Assembly (NCBI RefSeq): GCF_005517195.1
Contig: NZ_CP040244.1
Span: 6,900,001 to 6,964,000 of the forward strand
From: Streptomyces vilmorinianum
Lineage (GTDB): Bacteria > Actinomycetota > Actinomycetes > Streptomycetales > Streptomycetaceae
Length of the DNA: 64,000 nt
Direction of reading: 5' to 3'
Below are positions 8,653 to 17,863 of the stretch, in pieces; within the stretch, counting starts at the first letter, position 1, and every line of letters starts with the position of its first letter. The notes beneath the pieces are model-generated. The model made no database searches and was not told where the DNA came from. It worked only from the letters and a program-made list of their open reading frames with translations. The translations under genes and the position numbers were made by a program.

Positions 8653-10001
8653 GCGGATTCGCCTCCGGCGGGGTCGGTGGGGGTGGGCGGGTTGTCGGTA
8701 CGGGTGCGGGCGTCGGTGCCGTCGGCCTCGGCCTCGGCCTCGGGGGCCGGCTCGGCCTCGGCGGCCTCCTCGTCGAAGGCCGGACGGGCGTGGTGCCAGG
8801 GGGCGTCGGCGCTCCGGGTCCGCGCCGGCGGGGCGGGGGCGGCGGGCGCCTGGCTCGCGGAGCCGTCAGCCACGCTGCGGCTGCGCCGCGGGGCCCGGGC
8901 GGGGCCTTCCGGCACGCTGGCCTCGCTCGCCGGGGGCTCCGGCTGCTCGGGCTCGGCGGGTGCGCCCGGAGTCGTCTGGCTCACGGAACCGTCGGCGGCC
9001 CTTCGGCTGCGCCGCGTCCCGGCAGGCGGAGCGGCCGGGGTGTCGGGCTCGGCGGGTACGCCCGGAGTCGTCTGGCTCACGGAACCGTCGGCGGCACTTC
9101 GGCTGCGCCGCGGGGCCCCGGCGGGGCCTTCCGGCGCGCCGGCCTCGGCCTCCGGGGTGATCGGCTCCTCGGCGCGCTGGGTCGACGAGCCCTCGCTCAC
9201 GCTGCGCGAGCGGCGCGGCCCGGTGGGTGGGGTGGGCGTGGCGGTGTCGGTCGTCGGCTCCGGCGCGGGGGTCTGGCTCGTGGAGCCGTCCGCCGTCGTG
9301 CGGGCGCGGCGCGGTGCGGTGGGTGTCTCGGGGGTCTGGGTCGCCGAGCCCTCCGCCGTCGTGCGGGCGCGGCGCGGTGGGCGTTCGCCCGCGGTCGCGC
9401 GGGCCGGGCGGGTCGGGGCAGGGGGGAGTTGGCCCTTGAGGGGGCCCCAGTCGTTGGGGTCGGGGACGCCCGGGGGGAGCATCTGGCGGCGCTTGGGGCC
9501 GCCGTGCTCCGATTCGCCCGGCTCCTTCGCGCCCGGCCACGCCTTCACGACGCGCGCCGCGAGCACGAAGTCCTTGCGGAGCGGGTGGCCCTCGAAGTTC
9601 TCGGGCAGCAGGAGCGGGACGAGGTGGGGGTGGCCGGTGAACTCGACGCCGAACATCTCGTGCGTCTCGCGCTCGTGCCACGCCGCGCCCGCGTAGATCT
9701 CCACCGCCGTGGGGAGGGAGGGAGCGGCGTGCGGGACCGTCGTGCGGACCAGCAGGCGGCGCACGACGCCCGCCTCCAGCGCCACCACATGCGCGCACAC
9801 CCGGAAGCCCACGCCCGGCTCGTCGACCGCGCTCAGCCAGTCGAAGTACGTGCAGCCCAGCTTGTCGCGCGCCGTCTCCAGCGCCGGGATCCACGAGCCC
9901 ACCGGCACGTCGACCGTCAGCAGGTCGTACGCCCGCTCCGCCGTCGCCTCCTCGCCGAAGACCTCGGTGACGGATTCGGGAAGGGTGTCGTACGCGTTCA
10001 T
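8649..10001 (-). CDS. nuoC2: NuoC2 (30-kDa subunit domain) with long Pro/Arg/Ser repeat tail
   Basis: The first 190 of 450 residues form a NuoC domain with the family signature ERETHEMFGVEFTGHP at about 110-125. The remaining 260 residues are low-complexity and probably disordered. They contain six copies of a PRRxRxxxxGSxxQ motif (near residues 208, 230, 262, 297, 329 and 371) separated by Pro/Glu/Ala linkers, followed by an acidic end. No NuoD (49-kDa) sequence is fused, although C/D fusions are known elsewhere. The ATG at 9999-10001 overlaps the nuoB2 stop (ATGA). The basic RRxS-like repeats could be kinase or RNA/protein contact sites; this is speculative. Confidence 0.88.
   Translation of the reverse strand: MNAYDTLPESVTEVFGEEATAERAYDLLTVDVPVGSWIPALETARDKLGCTYFDWLSAVDEPGVGFRVCAHVVALEAGVVRRLLVRTTVPHAAPSLPTAVEIYAGAAWHERETHEMFGVEFTGHPHLVPLLLPENFEGHPLRKDFVLAARVVKAWPGAKEPGESEHGGPKRRQMLPPGVPDPNDWGPLKGQLPPAPTRPARATAGERPPRRARTTAEGSATQTPETPTAPRRARTTADGSTSQTPAPEPTTDTATPTPPTGPRRSRSVSEGSSTQRAEEPITPEAEAGAPEGPAGAPRRSRSAADGSVSQTTPGVPAEPDTPAAPPAGTRRSRRAADGSVSQTTPGAPAEPEQPEPPASEASVPEGPARAPRRSRSVADGSASQAPAAPAPPARTRSADAPWHHARPAFDEEAAEAEPAPEAEAEADGTDARTRTDNPPTPTDPAGGESA
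8832..9380 (-). repeat. In-frame repeats encoding the NuoC2 tail
   Basis: Six degenerate in-frame units encode PRRxRxxxxGSxxQ. The two clearest copies, around 8961-9012 and 9056-9110, are nearly identical at DNA level across some 50 bp (both contain GGAGTCGTCTGGCTCACGG). This points to recent expansion or slippage. Copy number is likely to vary among strains. Confidence 0.8.
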
Positions 10002-10588
10002 GCCGCGCCTCCCGGCGCCGGCGCCGGCGGGGTGACCAGACCGCTCGTCAGCTGGCCGACCGAGGGGCCCGAGTACCGCGAGGTCAAGGACTCGCGCGCG
10101 ATCTTCTCCTGCAGCTTCAGGATCCCCTGCAGCAGCGCCTCGGGCCGCGGCGGGCAGCCCGGCACGTACACGTCGACGGGGATGATCTGGTCGACGCCCT
10201 TCGTCACCGAGTACGAGTCCCAGTAGGGCCCGCCGCAGTTGGAGCAGGCGCCGAAGGAGATGACGTACTTGGGCTCGGGCATCTGCTCGTACAGCCGCTT
10301 CACCGCCGGTGCCATCTTGTCCGTCACCGTGCCGGAGACGATCATGAGGTCGGCCTGGCGCGGCCCGGGCGCGAAGGGGATCACGCCGAGACGGATGAAG
10401 TCGTGGCGGGCCATCGACGCGGCGATGAACTCGATCGCGCAGCACGCGAGCCCGAAGTTGAAGACCCAGAGGCTGTAGCGGCGGCCCCAGTTCAGGACCA
10501 CCTTCATCGGCTCGGGGGCCAGGCGGGCCAAAGGCCCCAGGGTGGGGGCCGGAAGCGGCGTCGGGGTCGGAGTAGGGGTCACGTCCAT
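9998..10588 (-). CDS. nuoB2: NuoB2, [4Fe-4S] N2-cluster subunit
   Basis: The 196-residue protein has the NuoB cluster ligands: the tandem cysteines in FNFGLACCAIEF, the cysteine in FGACSNCGGPYW and VPGCPPRPEAL. NuoB holds cluster N2, which reduces quinone at the interface with NuoD; no nuoD lies in this locus. The N-terminus is Pro/Thr-rich and the C-terminal 25 residues are a Pro/Ala extension not seen in NuoB at 54.0 kb. An extra cysteine follows the third ligand. The ATG at 10586-10588 overlaps nuoA2 by 10 bp. Confidence 0.93.
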   Translation of the reverse strand: MDVTPTPTPTPLPAPTLGPLARLAPEPMKVVLNWGRRYSLWVFNFGLACCAIEFIAASMARHDFIRLGVIPFAPGPRQADLMIVSGTVTDKMAPAVKRLYEQMPEPKYVISFGACSNCGGPYWDSYSVTKGVDQIIPVDVYVPGCPPRPEALLQGILKLQEKIARESLTSRYSGPSVGQLTSGLVTPPAPAPGGAA

Positions 10589-10986
10589 GTCAGGACGCCC
10601 TTCTTGTACGCGTAGAGCAGTCCCACGGCCAGGAAGCCGAGGAAGATGAACATCTCGACCAGCGTCGTCGCGCCGTACCCGGCCGCGGCGAAGACGGTCG
10701 CCCAGGGGAACAGGAAGATCGAGTCGACGGCGAAGATCACGTAGAGGAAGGCGTACACGTAGTACCGCACCTGGGTGTGCGCCCAGCCCTCCCCCACCGG
10801 GTCGACGCCGCACTCGTACGTCAGCAGCTTCTCCGGCGTCGGGACGACGGGCCGCAGCAGCCGGCCCGCGCCGAACGCGACGGCGACGAAGAGCACGCCG
10901 ATGACGGCGAGCAGTCCCACGACGGAGTACGACTGGAAGTAGTCCGCCGCGAGTCCGAGTCCCGCCCGTACGGTCGGATCCGGCAC
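10579..10986 (-). CDS. nuoA2: NuoA2, first gene of the second complex I operon
   Basis: NuoA is a three-helix subunit near the quinone chamber. The 135-residue product has TYECGVDP after the first helix, the conserved Cys-containing loop of NuoA, and VRYYVYAFLYVIFAVDSIFL in helix two. The chosen start is a GTG at 10984-10986 preceded by an AGCGAGGGG purine stretch. It is the promoter-proximal gene, divergent from the sensor kinase at 11158 across a 171-bp intergenic region. The exact start is less certain than the family assignment. Confidence 0.9.
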   Translation of the reverse strand: MPDPTVRAGLGLAADYFQSYSVVGLLAVIGVLFVAVAFGAGRLLRPVVPTPEKLLTYECGVDPVGEGWAHTQVRYYVYAFLYVIFAVDSIFLFPWATVFAAAGYGATTLVEMFIFLGFLAVGLLYAYKKGVLTWT

Positions 10987-11083
10987 GTCCACCCCTCGCT
11001 CCCTGCCCGTTTCGACGATCTGTACGCACGGGAGTCTAGGCCCTGCTAAAGACGCCGTAAGCGGTCGTGTCACAGAGTGAGCG

Positions 11084-11099
11084 GTAGGGATATCCCTAC
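11084..11099. promoter_or_regulatory. Perfect 16-bp palindrome between nuoA2 and the sensor kinase gene
   Basis: GTAGGGATATCCCTAC is a perfect palindrome 59 bp before the ATG of the first histidine kinase and about 98 bp before the divergent nuoA2. A LuxR-family response regulator is encoded two genes downstream, so an autoregulatory binding site that might also control nuo2 is plausible. The protein that binds it is not known from the sequence. Confidence 0.5.
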
Positions 11100-11157
11100 T
11101 CCGGCTCACCCACGAACCCCATGGCGTGCGATCCTCGCCGACCGGCAGTCTTGGACC

Positions 11158-12324
11158 ATGAGCGTCGACACCGAAACCCCTGACAGCGACCGGCTGCCGC
11201 CCGTGCGCCTCGCCTACGGCCGGCAGACCTGGAAGGAGATCTCCTTCCTGCTCGCCAATCTGCCGATCGCGCTGGTCGGCTTCGTGTACGCGGTGGCGTC
11301 GGTCGCCGTCGGCGTGAGCCTGTCGGTCACGGTGATCGGTCTGCCGCTGCTCGCCCTCGGGCTGGCCGGGGCGCGCGGGATGGGCCGGGCCGAGCGGGCC
11401 AGGGCCCGGGCGCTGCTCGGCGTACGGGTGGAGGAGCCGAGCCCGCTCCCCCGCCAGCACGGTTTCCTCCCCTGGCTGTGGGCGGCGCTGAAGGACCCGG
11501 TGGGGTGGCGGACGGTGCTGTACATGTTCATCCGGCTGCCCTGGGGCGTCCTGACGTTCGCCGTCGCCCTGGTCTCGCTGATCGTGCTCTGGCCCGTGCT
11601 GCCGTTCGTCGCCCGCGGTCTGTCCAACGCCGACCGGGCCATGGTCCGCGGTCTGCTCTCGCCCTCGGACGAGCTGGAGCGGCGGATCGCCGAGCTGGAG
11701 ACCGACCGGGGCGTGGTCGTGGACACCGCCGCCGCCGATCTGCGCCGTATCGAGCGCGATCTGCACGACGGCGCGCAGGCCCGGCTCGTCGCGCTCGCCA
11801 TGGGGCTCGGTCTGGCGAAGGAGAAGCTTCTCGAGGACCCGGAGGCGGCCGCCGCGATGGTCGACGAGGCGCACGGCGAGGTGAAGCTGGCGCTGCAGGA
11901 GCTGCGTGACCTGGCCCGGGGCATCCATCCGGCGGTCCTGACCGACCGGGGGCTCAATGCCGCGCTGTCGGCGATCGCCGCGCGGTGCACGGTGCCGGTG
12001 AGGGTGACCGTCGACCTGACCGAGCGGCCGGCCGAGGCCATCGAGGGCATCGCGTACTTCACCGTCTCCGAGCTGCTCCAGAACGTCTCCAAGCACGCGC
12101 AGGCACGTTCCGCCTCGGTGGAGGTGTGGCGGCGGGGGGACCGGCTGCTCCTGCAGGTACGGGACGACGGGCGCGGTGGGGCCCGGCTGGACGGCGGTAC
12201 GGGGATGGCGGGGCTCGCGGAGCGGCTGGGGGCGGTCGACGGGCTCTTCGTCCTCGACTCGCCGGAGGGCGGTCCGACGACGGTCACGGCGGAACTGCCG
12301 TGGCGGGCCCGTCCGTCGGCGTAG
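11158..12324 (+). CDS. Sensor histidine kinase 1 (four-helix sensor domain, HisKA_3/HATPase)
   Basis: The 388-residue protein has an N-terminal membrane sensor region with helices at about 29-72 and 120-152, like the Streptomyces 'sensor domain' kinases. A DHp segment of the NarL-partner class (RRIERDLHDGAQARL) places the phospho-accepting histidine near residue 203. The HATPase domain has SELLQNVSKHAQ (N box) and VRDDGRGG (G1 box). The ATG at 11158 has no clear ribosome site, so leaderless translation is possible. It is the first of two closely related kinases followed by one response regulator. Confidence 0.9.
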   Translation: MSVDTETPDSDRLPPVRLAYGRQTWKEISFLLANLPIALVGFVYAVASVAVGVSLSVTVIGLPLLALGLAGARGMGRAERARARALLGVRVEEPSPLPRQHGFLPWLWAALKDPVGWRTVLYMFIRLPWGVLTFAVALVSLIVLWPVLPFVARGLSNADRAMVRGLLSPSDELERRIAELETDRGVVVDTAAADLRRIERDLHDGAQARLVALAMGLGLAKEKLLEDPEAAAAMVDEAHGEVKLALQELRDLARGIHPAVLTDRGLNAALSAIAARCTVPVRVTVDLTERPAEAIEGIAYFTVSELLQNVSKHAQARSASVEVWRRGDRLLLQVRDDGRGGARLDGGTGMAGLAERLGAVDGLFVLDSPEGGPTTVTAELPWRARPSA

Positions 12325-12433
12325 GTCCGCGTAGGTCCTGCCCCCCTCGTTCGGTGGGGAAAACCCCCGGGCGCAGAGGCCCACTTCCCTCATGGTCCGG
12401 CGCGTCGTGGGCCGGAAGTCTTGCCGTATCGAC

Positions 12434-12487
12434 CTCTCCGACTCCGCCGACTCCGCCGACTTCTCCGACTCCGCCGACTTCTCCGAG
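12434..12487 (+). repeat. Short CTCCGACTCCGCC tandem repeat upstream of kinase 2
   Basis: The stretch between the two kinase genes consists of iterated CCGACT/CCGCCGAC units of 6-9 bp, ending about 19 bp before the second kinase start. It is not needed to encode the kinase if ATG 12506 is used. Read in the same frame it would add a Ser/Asp/Ala-rich N-terminus. Confidence 0.55.
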
Positions 12488-12505
12488 CAGAAACGGACAC
12501 CAGCG

Positions 12506-13798
12506 ATGGCCACCGACCGTCTCCGTCTTCCCGCCGCGATCCGCGCCCCGTTCGAGGCCCGCACCTGGCGCGAGTTCGGCTATCTGGTGCTCGGGCTGCC
12601 GCTGAGCTGCCTCTACTTCTCGCTCTCCGTCGCCCTGGTCTCGGCCGGCGCGGGGCTGCTGGTCACCTTCCTCGGCATCCCGGTCCTCGCCGGCGCCCTC
12701 GCCATGTGCCGCGGCTTCGGCGCGGTGGAGCGGGCCCGGGCGCGCGGTCTGCTCGGCCTGGACGTGGCGGCGCCCGAACCGGTGCGGGGCCGTACGGGCG
12801 GGGCGCTGTCCTGGATGGGGGCGATGCTGAAGAGCGGCGCGTCCTGGCGTCACCTGCTGTACGCGATCCTCCACCTGCCGTGGGCGATCTTCGCCTTCAC
12901 GGTGTCGGTGACGTTCTGGGTGTACGGCTGGGCCCTCTTCACGTACCCCCTGTGGCAGTGGGTCTTCCCGATGTACGCGGGCCAGGACGGCCTGCAGCTG
13001 TACGGCGACGGCACGCACACCTTCTATCTGGACTCCCCCTTCGAGCTCGCCGTGACCAGCGGGGTCGGTCTGCTCTTCGTGCTCGCCGGGCCGTGGATCT
13101 TCCGGGGCCTGGCGGCGGTGGACCGGGTGATGGTCGCCGGTCTCCTTGGCCCGTCGCGGCTCGCGACGCGGGTCACGGAGCTGGAGACGGACCGGGGCGT
13201 GGTCGTGGACACCGCCGCCGCCGACCTGCGCCGTATCGAGCGCGATCTGCACGACGGCGCGCAGGCCCGGCTGGCGGCCGTCGCCATCGATCTGGGGCTG
13301 GCCAAGGAGAAGCTGGCGCGGGATCCGCAGGCGGCGGCGCGGATGGTCGAGGAGGCGCACGGCGAGGTGAAGACCGCGCTGCAGGAGTTGCGCGACCTGG
13401 CCCGGGGCATCCACCCGGCGATCCTGACGGACCGCGGTCTGGACGCGGCGCTGTCGGCGATCGCGTCGCGCTGCGCGGTCCCGGTGTCGGTGGAGGTGGA
13501 CCTGCCGGCCAGGCCCGTGCCCGCGATCGAGGGCATCGCGTACTTCACCGTGTCCGAGCTGCTCCAGAACGTGTCCAAGCACGCCGGGGCGCGGCGCGCC
13601 TGGGTGGATGTGTGGCGGGCCGGTGACCGGCTGATGCTGCAGGTCAGGGACGACGGGCGGGGCGGGGCGGACGTGGAGGCGGGGGGCGGGCTCGCGGGGC
13701 TCGTGGGGCGGGTGGGGGCGGTGGACGGGGTCTTGGCGGTGGACTCCCCCGCCGGCGGCCCGACGACGATCACGGCGGAACTCCCCTGGAGGACCTGA
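12506..13798 (+). CDS. Sensor histidine kinase 2, paralogue of kinase 1
   Basis: This 430-residue kinase has the same architecture as its upstream neighbour: membrane sensor region, DHp with RRIERDLHDGAQARL (histidine near 249), and HATPase with SELLQNVSKHAG and VRDDGRGG. It differs by a roughly 40-residue extracellular-looking insert (about 150-185, YGDGTHTFYLDSPF) between the last two sensor helices, so the two kinases probably sense different cues. The ATG at 12506 has AGAAACGGA upstream; a start further upstream would add a repetitive Ser/Asp segment. It probably feeds the response regulator that follows. Confidence 0.9.
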   Translation: MATDRLRLPAAIRAPFEARTWREFGYLVLGLPLSCLYFSLSVALVSAGAGLLVTFLGIPVLAGALAMCRGFGAVERARARGLLGLDVAAPEPVRGRTGGALSWMGAMLKSGASWRHLLYAILHLPWAIFAFTVSVTFWVYGWALFTYPLWQWVFPMYAGQDGLQLYGDGTHTFYLDSPFELAVTSGVGLLFVLAGPWIFRGLAAVDRVMVAGLLGPSRLATRVTELETDRGVVVDTAAADLRRIERDLHDGAQARLAAVAIDLGLAKEKLARDPQAAARMVEEAHGEVKTALQELRDLARGIHPAILTDRGLDAALSAIASRCAVPVSVEVDLPARPVPAIEGIAYFTVSELLQNVSKHAGARRAWVDVWRAGDRLMLQVRDDGRGGADVEAGGGLAGLVGRVGAVDGVLAVDSPAGGPTTITAELPWRT

Positions 13799-13861
13799 GC
13801 CCTCCGCCCCGTCGTGGGCGCCGCCCAGCGGGGCAGTCGCCCACAACCCAGGGGGCCCAGG

Positions 13862-13885
13862 TGCGATGCTGGGGAGCGCATCGCA
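13862..13885. promoter_or_regulatory. Inverted repeat upstream of the response regulator
   Basis: TGCGATGC at 13862-13869 and its exact complement at 13878-13885 are separated by 8 bp, ending 24 bp before the chosen start codon. It could be an operator or a hairpin in the transcript. A second inverted pair, GTGGGCG (13814-13820) with CGCCCAC (13838-13844), lies just upstream and may reduce read-through from the kinase genes. Confidence 0.35.
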
Positions 13886-13909
13886 ACATCGAACATGGGG
13901 GCTCAGGGC

Positions 13910-14590
13910 GTGGAAGACGTGGCGGACAGGGTGCGTGTGGTCATCGCCGAGGATTCGGTGCTGCTCCGTGAGGGCCTGACCCGTTTGCTGACCGACCGGG
14001 GGCACGACGTCGTCGCCGGGGTCGGGGACGGGGAGGCCCTCGTGAAGACCGTCGCCGGGCTCGCCGGCGAGGGCGCGCTGCCGGACGTGGTGGTCGCGGA
14101 CGTACGGATGCCGCCGACCCACACCGACGAGGGCGTGCGGGCGGCGGTGCGGCTGCGCAAGGAGTACCCGGGTATAGGGGTCCTGGTCCTGTCGCAGTAC
14201 GTGGAGGAGCAGTACGCCACCGAACTGCTGGCCGGATCCAGCCGGGGCGTGGGCTATCTCCTGAAGGACCGGGTCGCGGAGGTCCGCGAGTTCGTGGACG
14301 CGGTCGTCCGGGTGGCCCGGGGCGGTACGGCGCTGGACCCGGAGGTCGTCCAGCAGCTGCTCGGCCGGAGCCGCAAGCAGGACGTGCTGGCGAATCTGAC
14401 CCCGCGCGAGCGGGAGGTCCTCGGTCTGATGGCCGAGGGGCGGACGAACTCGGCGATCGCGAAACAGCTGGTCGTGAGCGACGGCGCGGTGGAGAAGCAC
14501 GTCAGCAACATCTTCCTGAAGCTGGGCCTTTCGCCGAGTGAGGGGGATCACCGCCGGGTACTCGCGGTGTTGACCTACCTGAACTCCTGA
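13910..14590 (+). CDS. LuxR/NarL-family response regulator
   Basis: The 226-residue protein has a receiver domain starting VRVVIAEDSVLLREG, with the phospho-accepting aspartate in VVVADVRMPP and the conserved lysine in YLLKDRV. The C-terminal helix-turn-helix is LuxR-type (LTPREREVLGLMAEGRTNS...VEKHVSNIFLKL). The GTG at 13910 is preceded by GGGGG eight bases upstream; an in-frame ATG at 13895 is possible but has poorer spacing. Located directly after two histidine kinases, it is their probable common partner. Its position between nuo2 and korAB makes both candidate targets. Confidence 0.9.
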   Translation: MEDVADRVRVVIAEDSVLLREGLTRLLTDRGHDVVAGVGDGEALVKTVAGLAGEGALPDVVVADVRMPPTHTDEGVRAAVRLRKEYPGIGVLVLSQYVEEQYATELLAGSSRGVGYLLKDRVAEVREFVDAVVRVARGGTALDPEVVQQLLGRSRKQDVLANLTPREREVLGLMAEGRTNSAIAKQLVVSDGAVEKHVSNIFLKLGLSPSEGDHRRVLAVLTYLNS

Positions 14591-14594
14591 TGGC

Positions 14595-14609
14595 CTGACA
14601 CTCTGTCAG
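14595..14609. promoter_or_regulatory. CTGACA-N3-TGTCAG palindrome ahead of korA
   Basis: A 15-bp palindrome (CTGACACTCTGTCAG) begins four bases after the response-regulator stop and 225 bp before korA. It may be an operator in the korAB promoter region. Its arms are too short to act as a terminator. Confidence 0.35.
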
Positions 14610-14657
14610 ATATGCGACGCGAACCTGGCACCGGAACAGTCTGGGGGGCGACAGAAC

Positions 14658-14837
14658 GTGACGATTCAGAGCAAACAGGCATCTCAAAACGAGGTCCATG
14701 ATGCGAGAAGTCCCGGGAAGGCCCCCCTCACCGTCGTAGGGTGGGCCACGGGACGGCCGGTCAGCCGACCGTCCCCCGAGCCTTCTCCCGCCTCCGGCGG
14801 AGAGAGCCCTTGCCGCGAGGGAGGTCCAGTTCAGTGA
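14658..14837 (+). CDS. Possible 59-codon leader reading frame coupled to korA
   Basis: A GTG preceded by GGGGGGCG opens a 59-codon frame starting MTIQSKQASQNEVHD, whose TGA overlaps the korA GTG as GTGA. The overlap is typical of translational coupling, but the predicted peptide (Pro/Ser-rich second half) matches nothing I know. It spans a hairpin at 14750-14775. It may be a real leader peptide or chance. Confidence 0.22.
   Translation: MTIQSKQASQNEVHDARSPGKAPLTVVGWATGRPVSRPSPEPSPASGGESPCREGGPVQ
14750..14775 (+). promoter_or_regulatory. Hairpin in the korA leader
   Basis: GGGACGG at 14750-14756 pairs with CCGTCCC at 14769-14775, with an inner CGG/CCG pair. The structure ends 58 bp before korA. 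It lacks a U-tract, so a role as attenuator or RNA-stability element is possible but unproven. Confidence 0.35.
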
Positions 14838-16763
14838 CCAGCCAGGTCAGTAGCGAGGCCGGCGAGGCCCTGGTCGGGGAGCAGCGCAGCGCTCCGGCCG
14901 CGCCCCGCCACGGCGACGAGAAGGAAGTCCGGCGCCTCGATCGGGTGATCATCCGCTTCGCCGGTGACTCCGGTGACGGTATGCAGCTGACGGGTGACAG
15001 GTTCACCTCCGAGACGGCGTCCTTCGGGAACGACCTCTCGACGCTGCCGAACTTCCCCGCCGAGATCCGGGCCCCCGCCGGCACGCTGCCGGGCGTCTCC
15101 TCCTTCCAGCTGCACTTCGCGGACCACGACATCCTGACCCCGGGCGACGCCCCGAACGTGCTGGTCGCGATGAACCCCGCCGCCCTCAAGGCCAACATCG
15201 GCGACGTGCCGCGCGGCAGCGAGGTCATCGTCAACACGGACGAGTTCGCCAAGCGCGCCATGGCCAAGGTCGGCTACGAGACCTCGCCCCTGGAGGACGG
15301 CTCGCTCGACGGCTACCGGGTCCACCCGGTGCCGCTGACGACGCTGACGGTCGAGGCGCTGAAGGAGTTCGGCCTGTCGCGGAAGGAGGCCGAGCGGAGC
15401 AAGAACATGTTCGCGCTCGGGCTGCTCTCCTGGATGTACCACCGGCCGACCGAGGGCACCGAGACCTTCCTGCGCCAGAAGTTCGCGAAGAAGCCGCAGA
15501 TCGCCGAGGCGAACGTGGCCGCGTTCCGGGCCGGCTGGAACTTCGGCGAGACGACCGAGGACTTCGCCGTCTCCTACGAGGTCGCCCCCGCGACCCGGGC
15601 GTTCCCCACCGGCACGTACCGGAACATCTCCGGGAACCTGGCCCTGTCGTACGGCCTGATCGCCGCCTCCCGCCAGGCCGACCTGCCGCTCTACCTGGGC
15701 TCGTACCCGATCACTCCCGCGTCGGACATCCTGCACGAGCTCAGCAAGCACAAGAACTTCGGCGTCCGCACCTTCCAGGCCGAGGACGAGATCGCCGGCA
15801 TCGGCGCCGCGCTCGGCGCGGCCTTCGGCGGCTCGCTCGCCGTCACCACCACCTCCGGCCCGGGTGTGGCGCTCAAGTCCGAGACGATCGGACTCGCGGT
15901 CTCCCTGGAGCTGCCGCTGCTCGTCGTCGACATCCAGCGCGGCGGCCCCTCGACCGGTCTGCCGACCAAGACCGAGCAGGCGGATCTGCTGCAGGCGATG
16001 TACGGGCGCAACGGCGAGGCCCCGGTCCCGGTCGTGGCCCCGAAGACCCCGGCCGACTGCTTCGACGCCGCCATCGAGGCGGCCCGGATCGCGCTCACGT
16101 ACCGCACGCCGGTCTTCCTGCTCTCCGACGGCTACCTCGCCAACGGCTCCGAGCCCTGGCGCATCCCCGACATCGACGAACTCCCGGACCTGCGCGTCCA
16201 GTTCGCCACCGGGCCGAACCACGAGCTCGCGGACGGCACCGAGGTCTTCTGGCCGTACAAGCGCGACCCGCAGACCCTCGCCCGGCCCTGGGCCGTGCCC
16301 GGCACCCCCGGCCTCGAACACCGCATCGGCGGCATCGAGAAGCAGGACGGCACCGGCAACATCAGTTACGACCCCGCCAACCACGACCTCATGGTCCGCA
16401 CCCGGCAGGCCAAGATCGACGGCATCGACGTCCCGGACATCGAGGTCGACGACCCGGACGGCGCGCGGACCCTCGTCCTCGGCTGGGGCTCCACGTACGG
16501 CCCGATCACCGCGGCCGTCCGCCGGCTGCGCCGCGCCGGACACCCCATCGCGCAGGCCCACCTGCGCCACGTCAACCCCTTCCCCAAGAACCTCGGGGAG
16601 ATCCTCGAACAGTACGAGAAGGTGGTGGTCCCGGAGATGAACCTGGGCCAGCTCGCCACCCTCGTCCGGGCGAAGTACCTCGTCGACGCCCGCAGCCACA
16701 CCCAGGTGAACGGCATGCCGTTCAAGGCCGAGCAGCTCGCCGCGGCACTCAAGGAGGCCATCG

Positions 16764-16771
<8 letters not shown>
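14834..16771 (+). CDS. korA: 2-oxoglutarate:ferredoxin oxidoreductase, alpha subunit (gamma-alpha fusion)
   Basis: The 645-residue protein combines an N-terminal gamma domain (IRFAGDSGDGMQLTGDRF, about residues 38-60) with the alpha/pyrimidine-binding domain (LGSYPITPASDI, TTSGPGVALK, QRGGPSTGLPTKTEQ). With KorB it oxidatively decarboxylates 2-oxoglutarate to succinyl-CoA and reduces ferredoxin. It can thus replace the NAD-linked 2-oxoglutarate dehydrogenase step of the TCA cycle. The GTG at 14834 has GAGGGAGG upstream. It overlaps korB by eight bases. Related family members can prefer pyruvate or other 2-oxoacids; 2-oxoglutarate is the most likely substrate by family resemblance. Confidence 0.92.
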
Positions 16772-17816
<1,045 letters not shown>

Positions 17817-17831
17817 CGACAGCAGTACGGA

Positions 17832-17863
17832 GAGGGGCGCGGCCACGCGAGGCCGCGCCCCTC
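17832..17863. terminator. Bidirectional terminator between korB and the kinase gene
   Basis: GAGGGGCGCGGCC (17832-17844) and its exact complement (17851-17863) form a perfect 13-bp stem with a 6-base loop, 15 bp after the korB stop. The right arm includes part of the convergent kinase gene's stop codon. Confidence 0.85.

Noticed and set aside
10579..12564. A 661-codon minus-strand frame joining nuoA2 to the region under the first kinase
   Set aside because: Only the last 135 codons are NuoA2; the rest is antisense to the histidine kinase and has no protein features.
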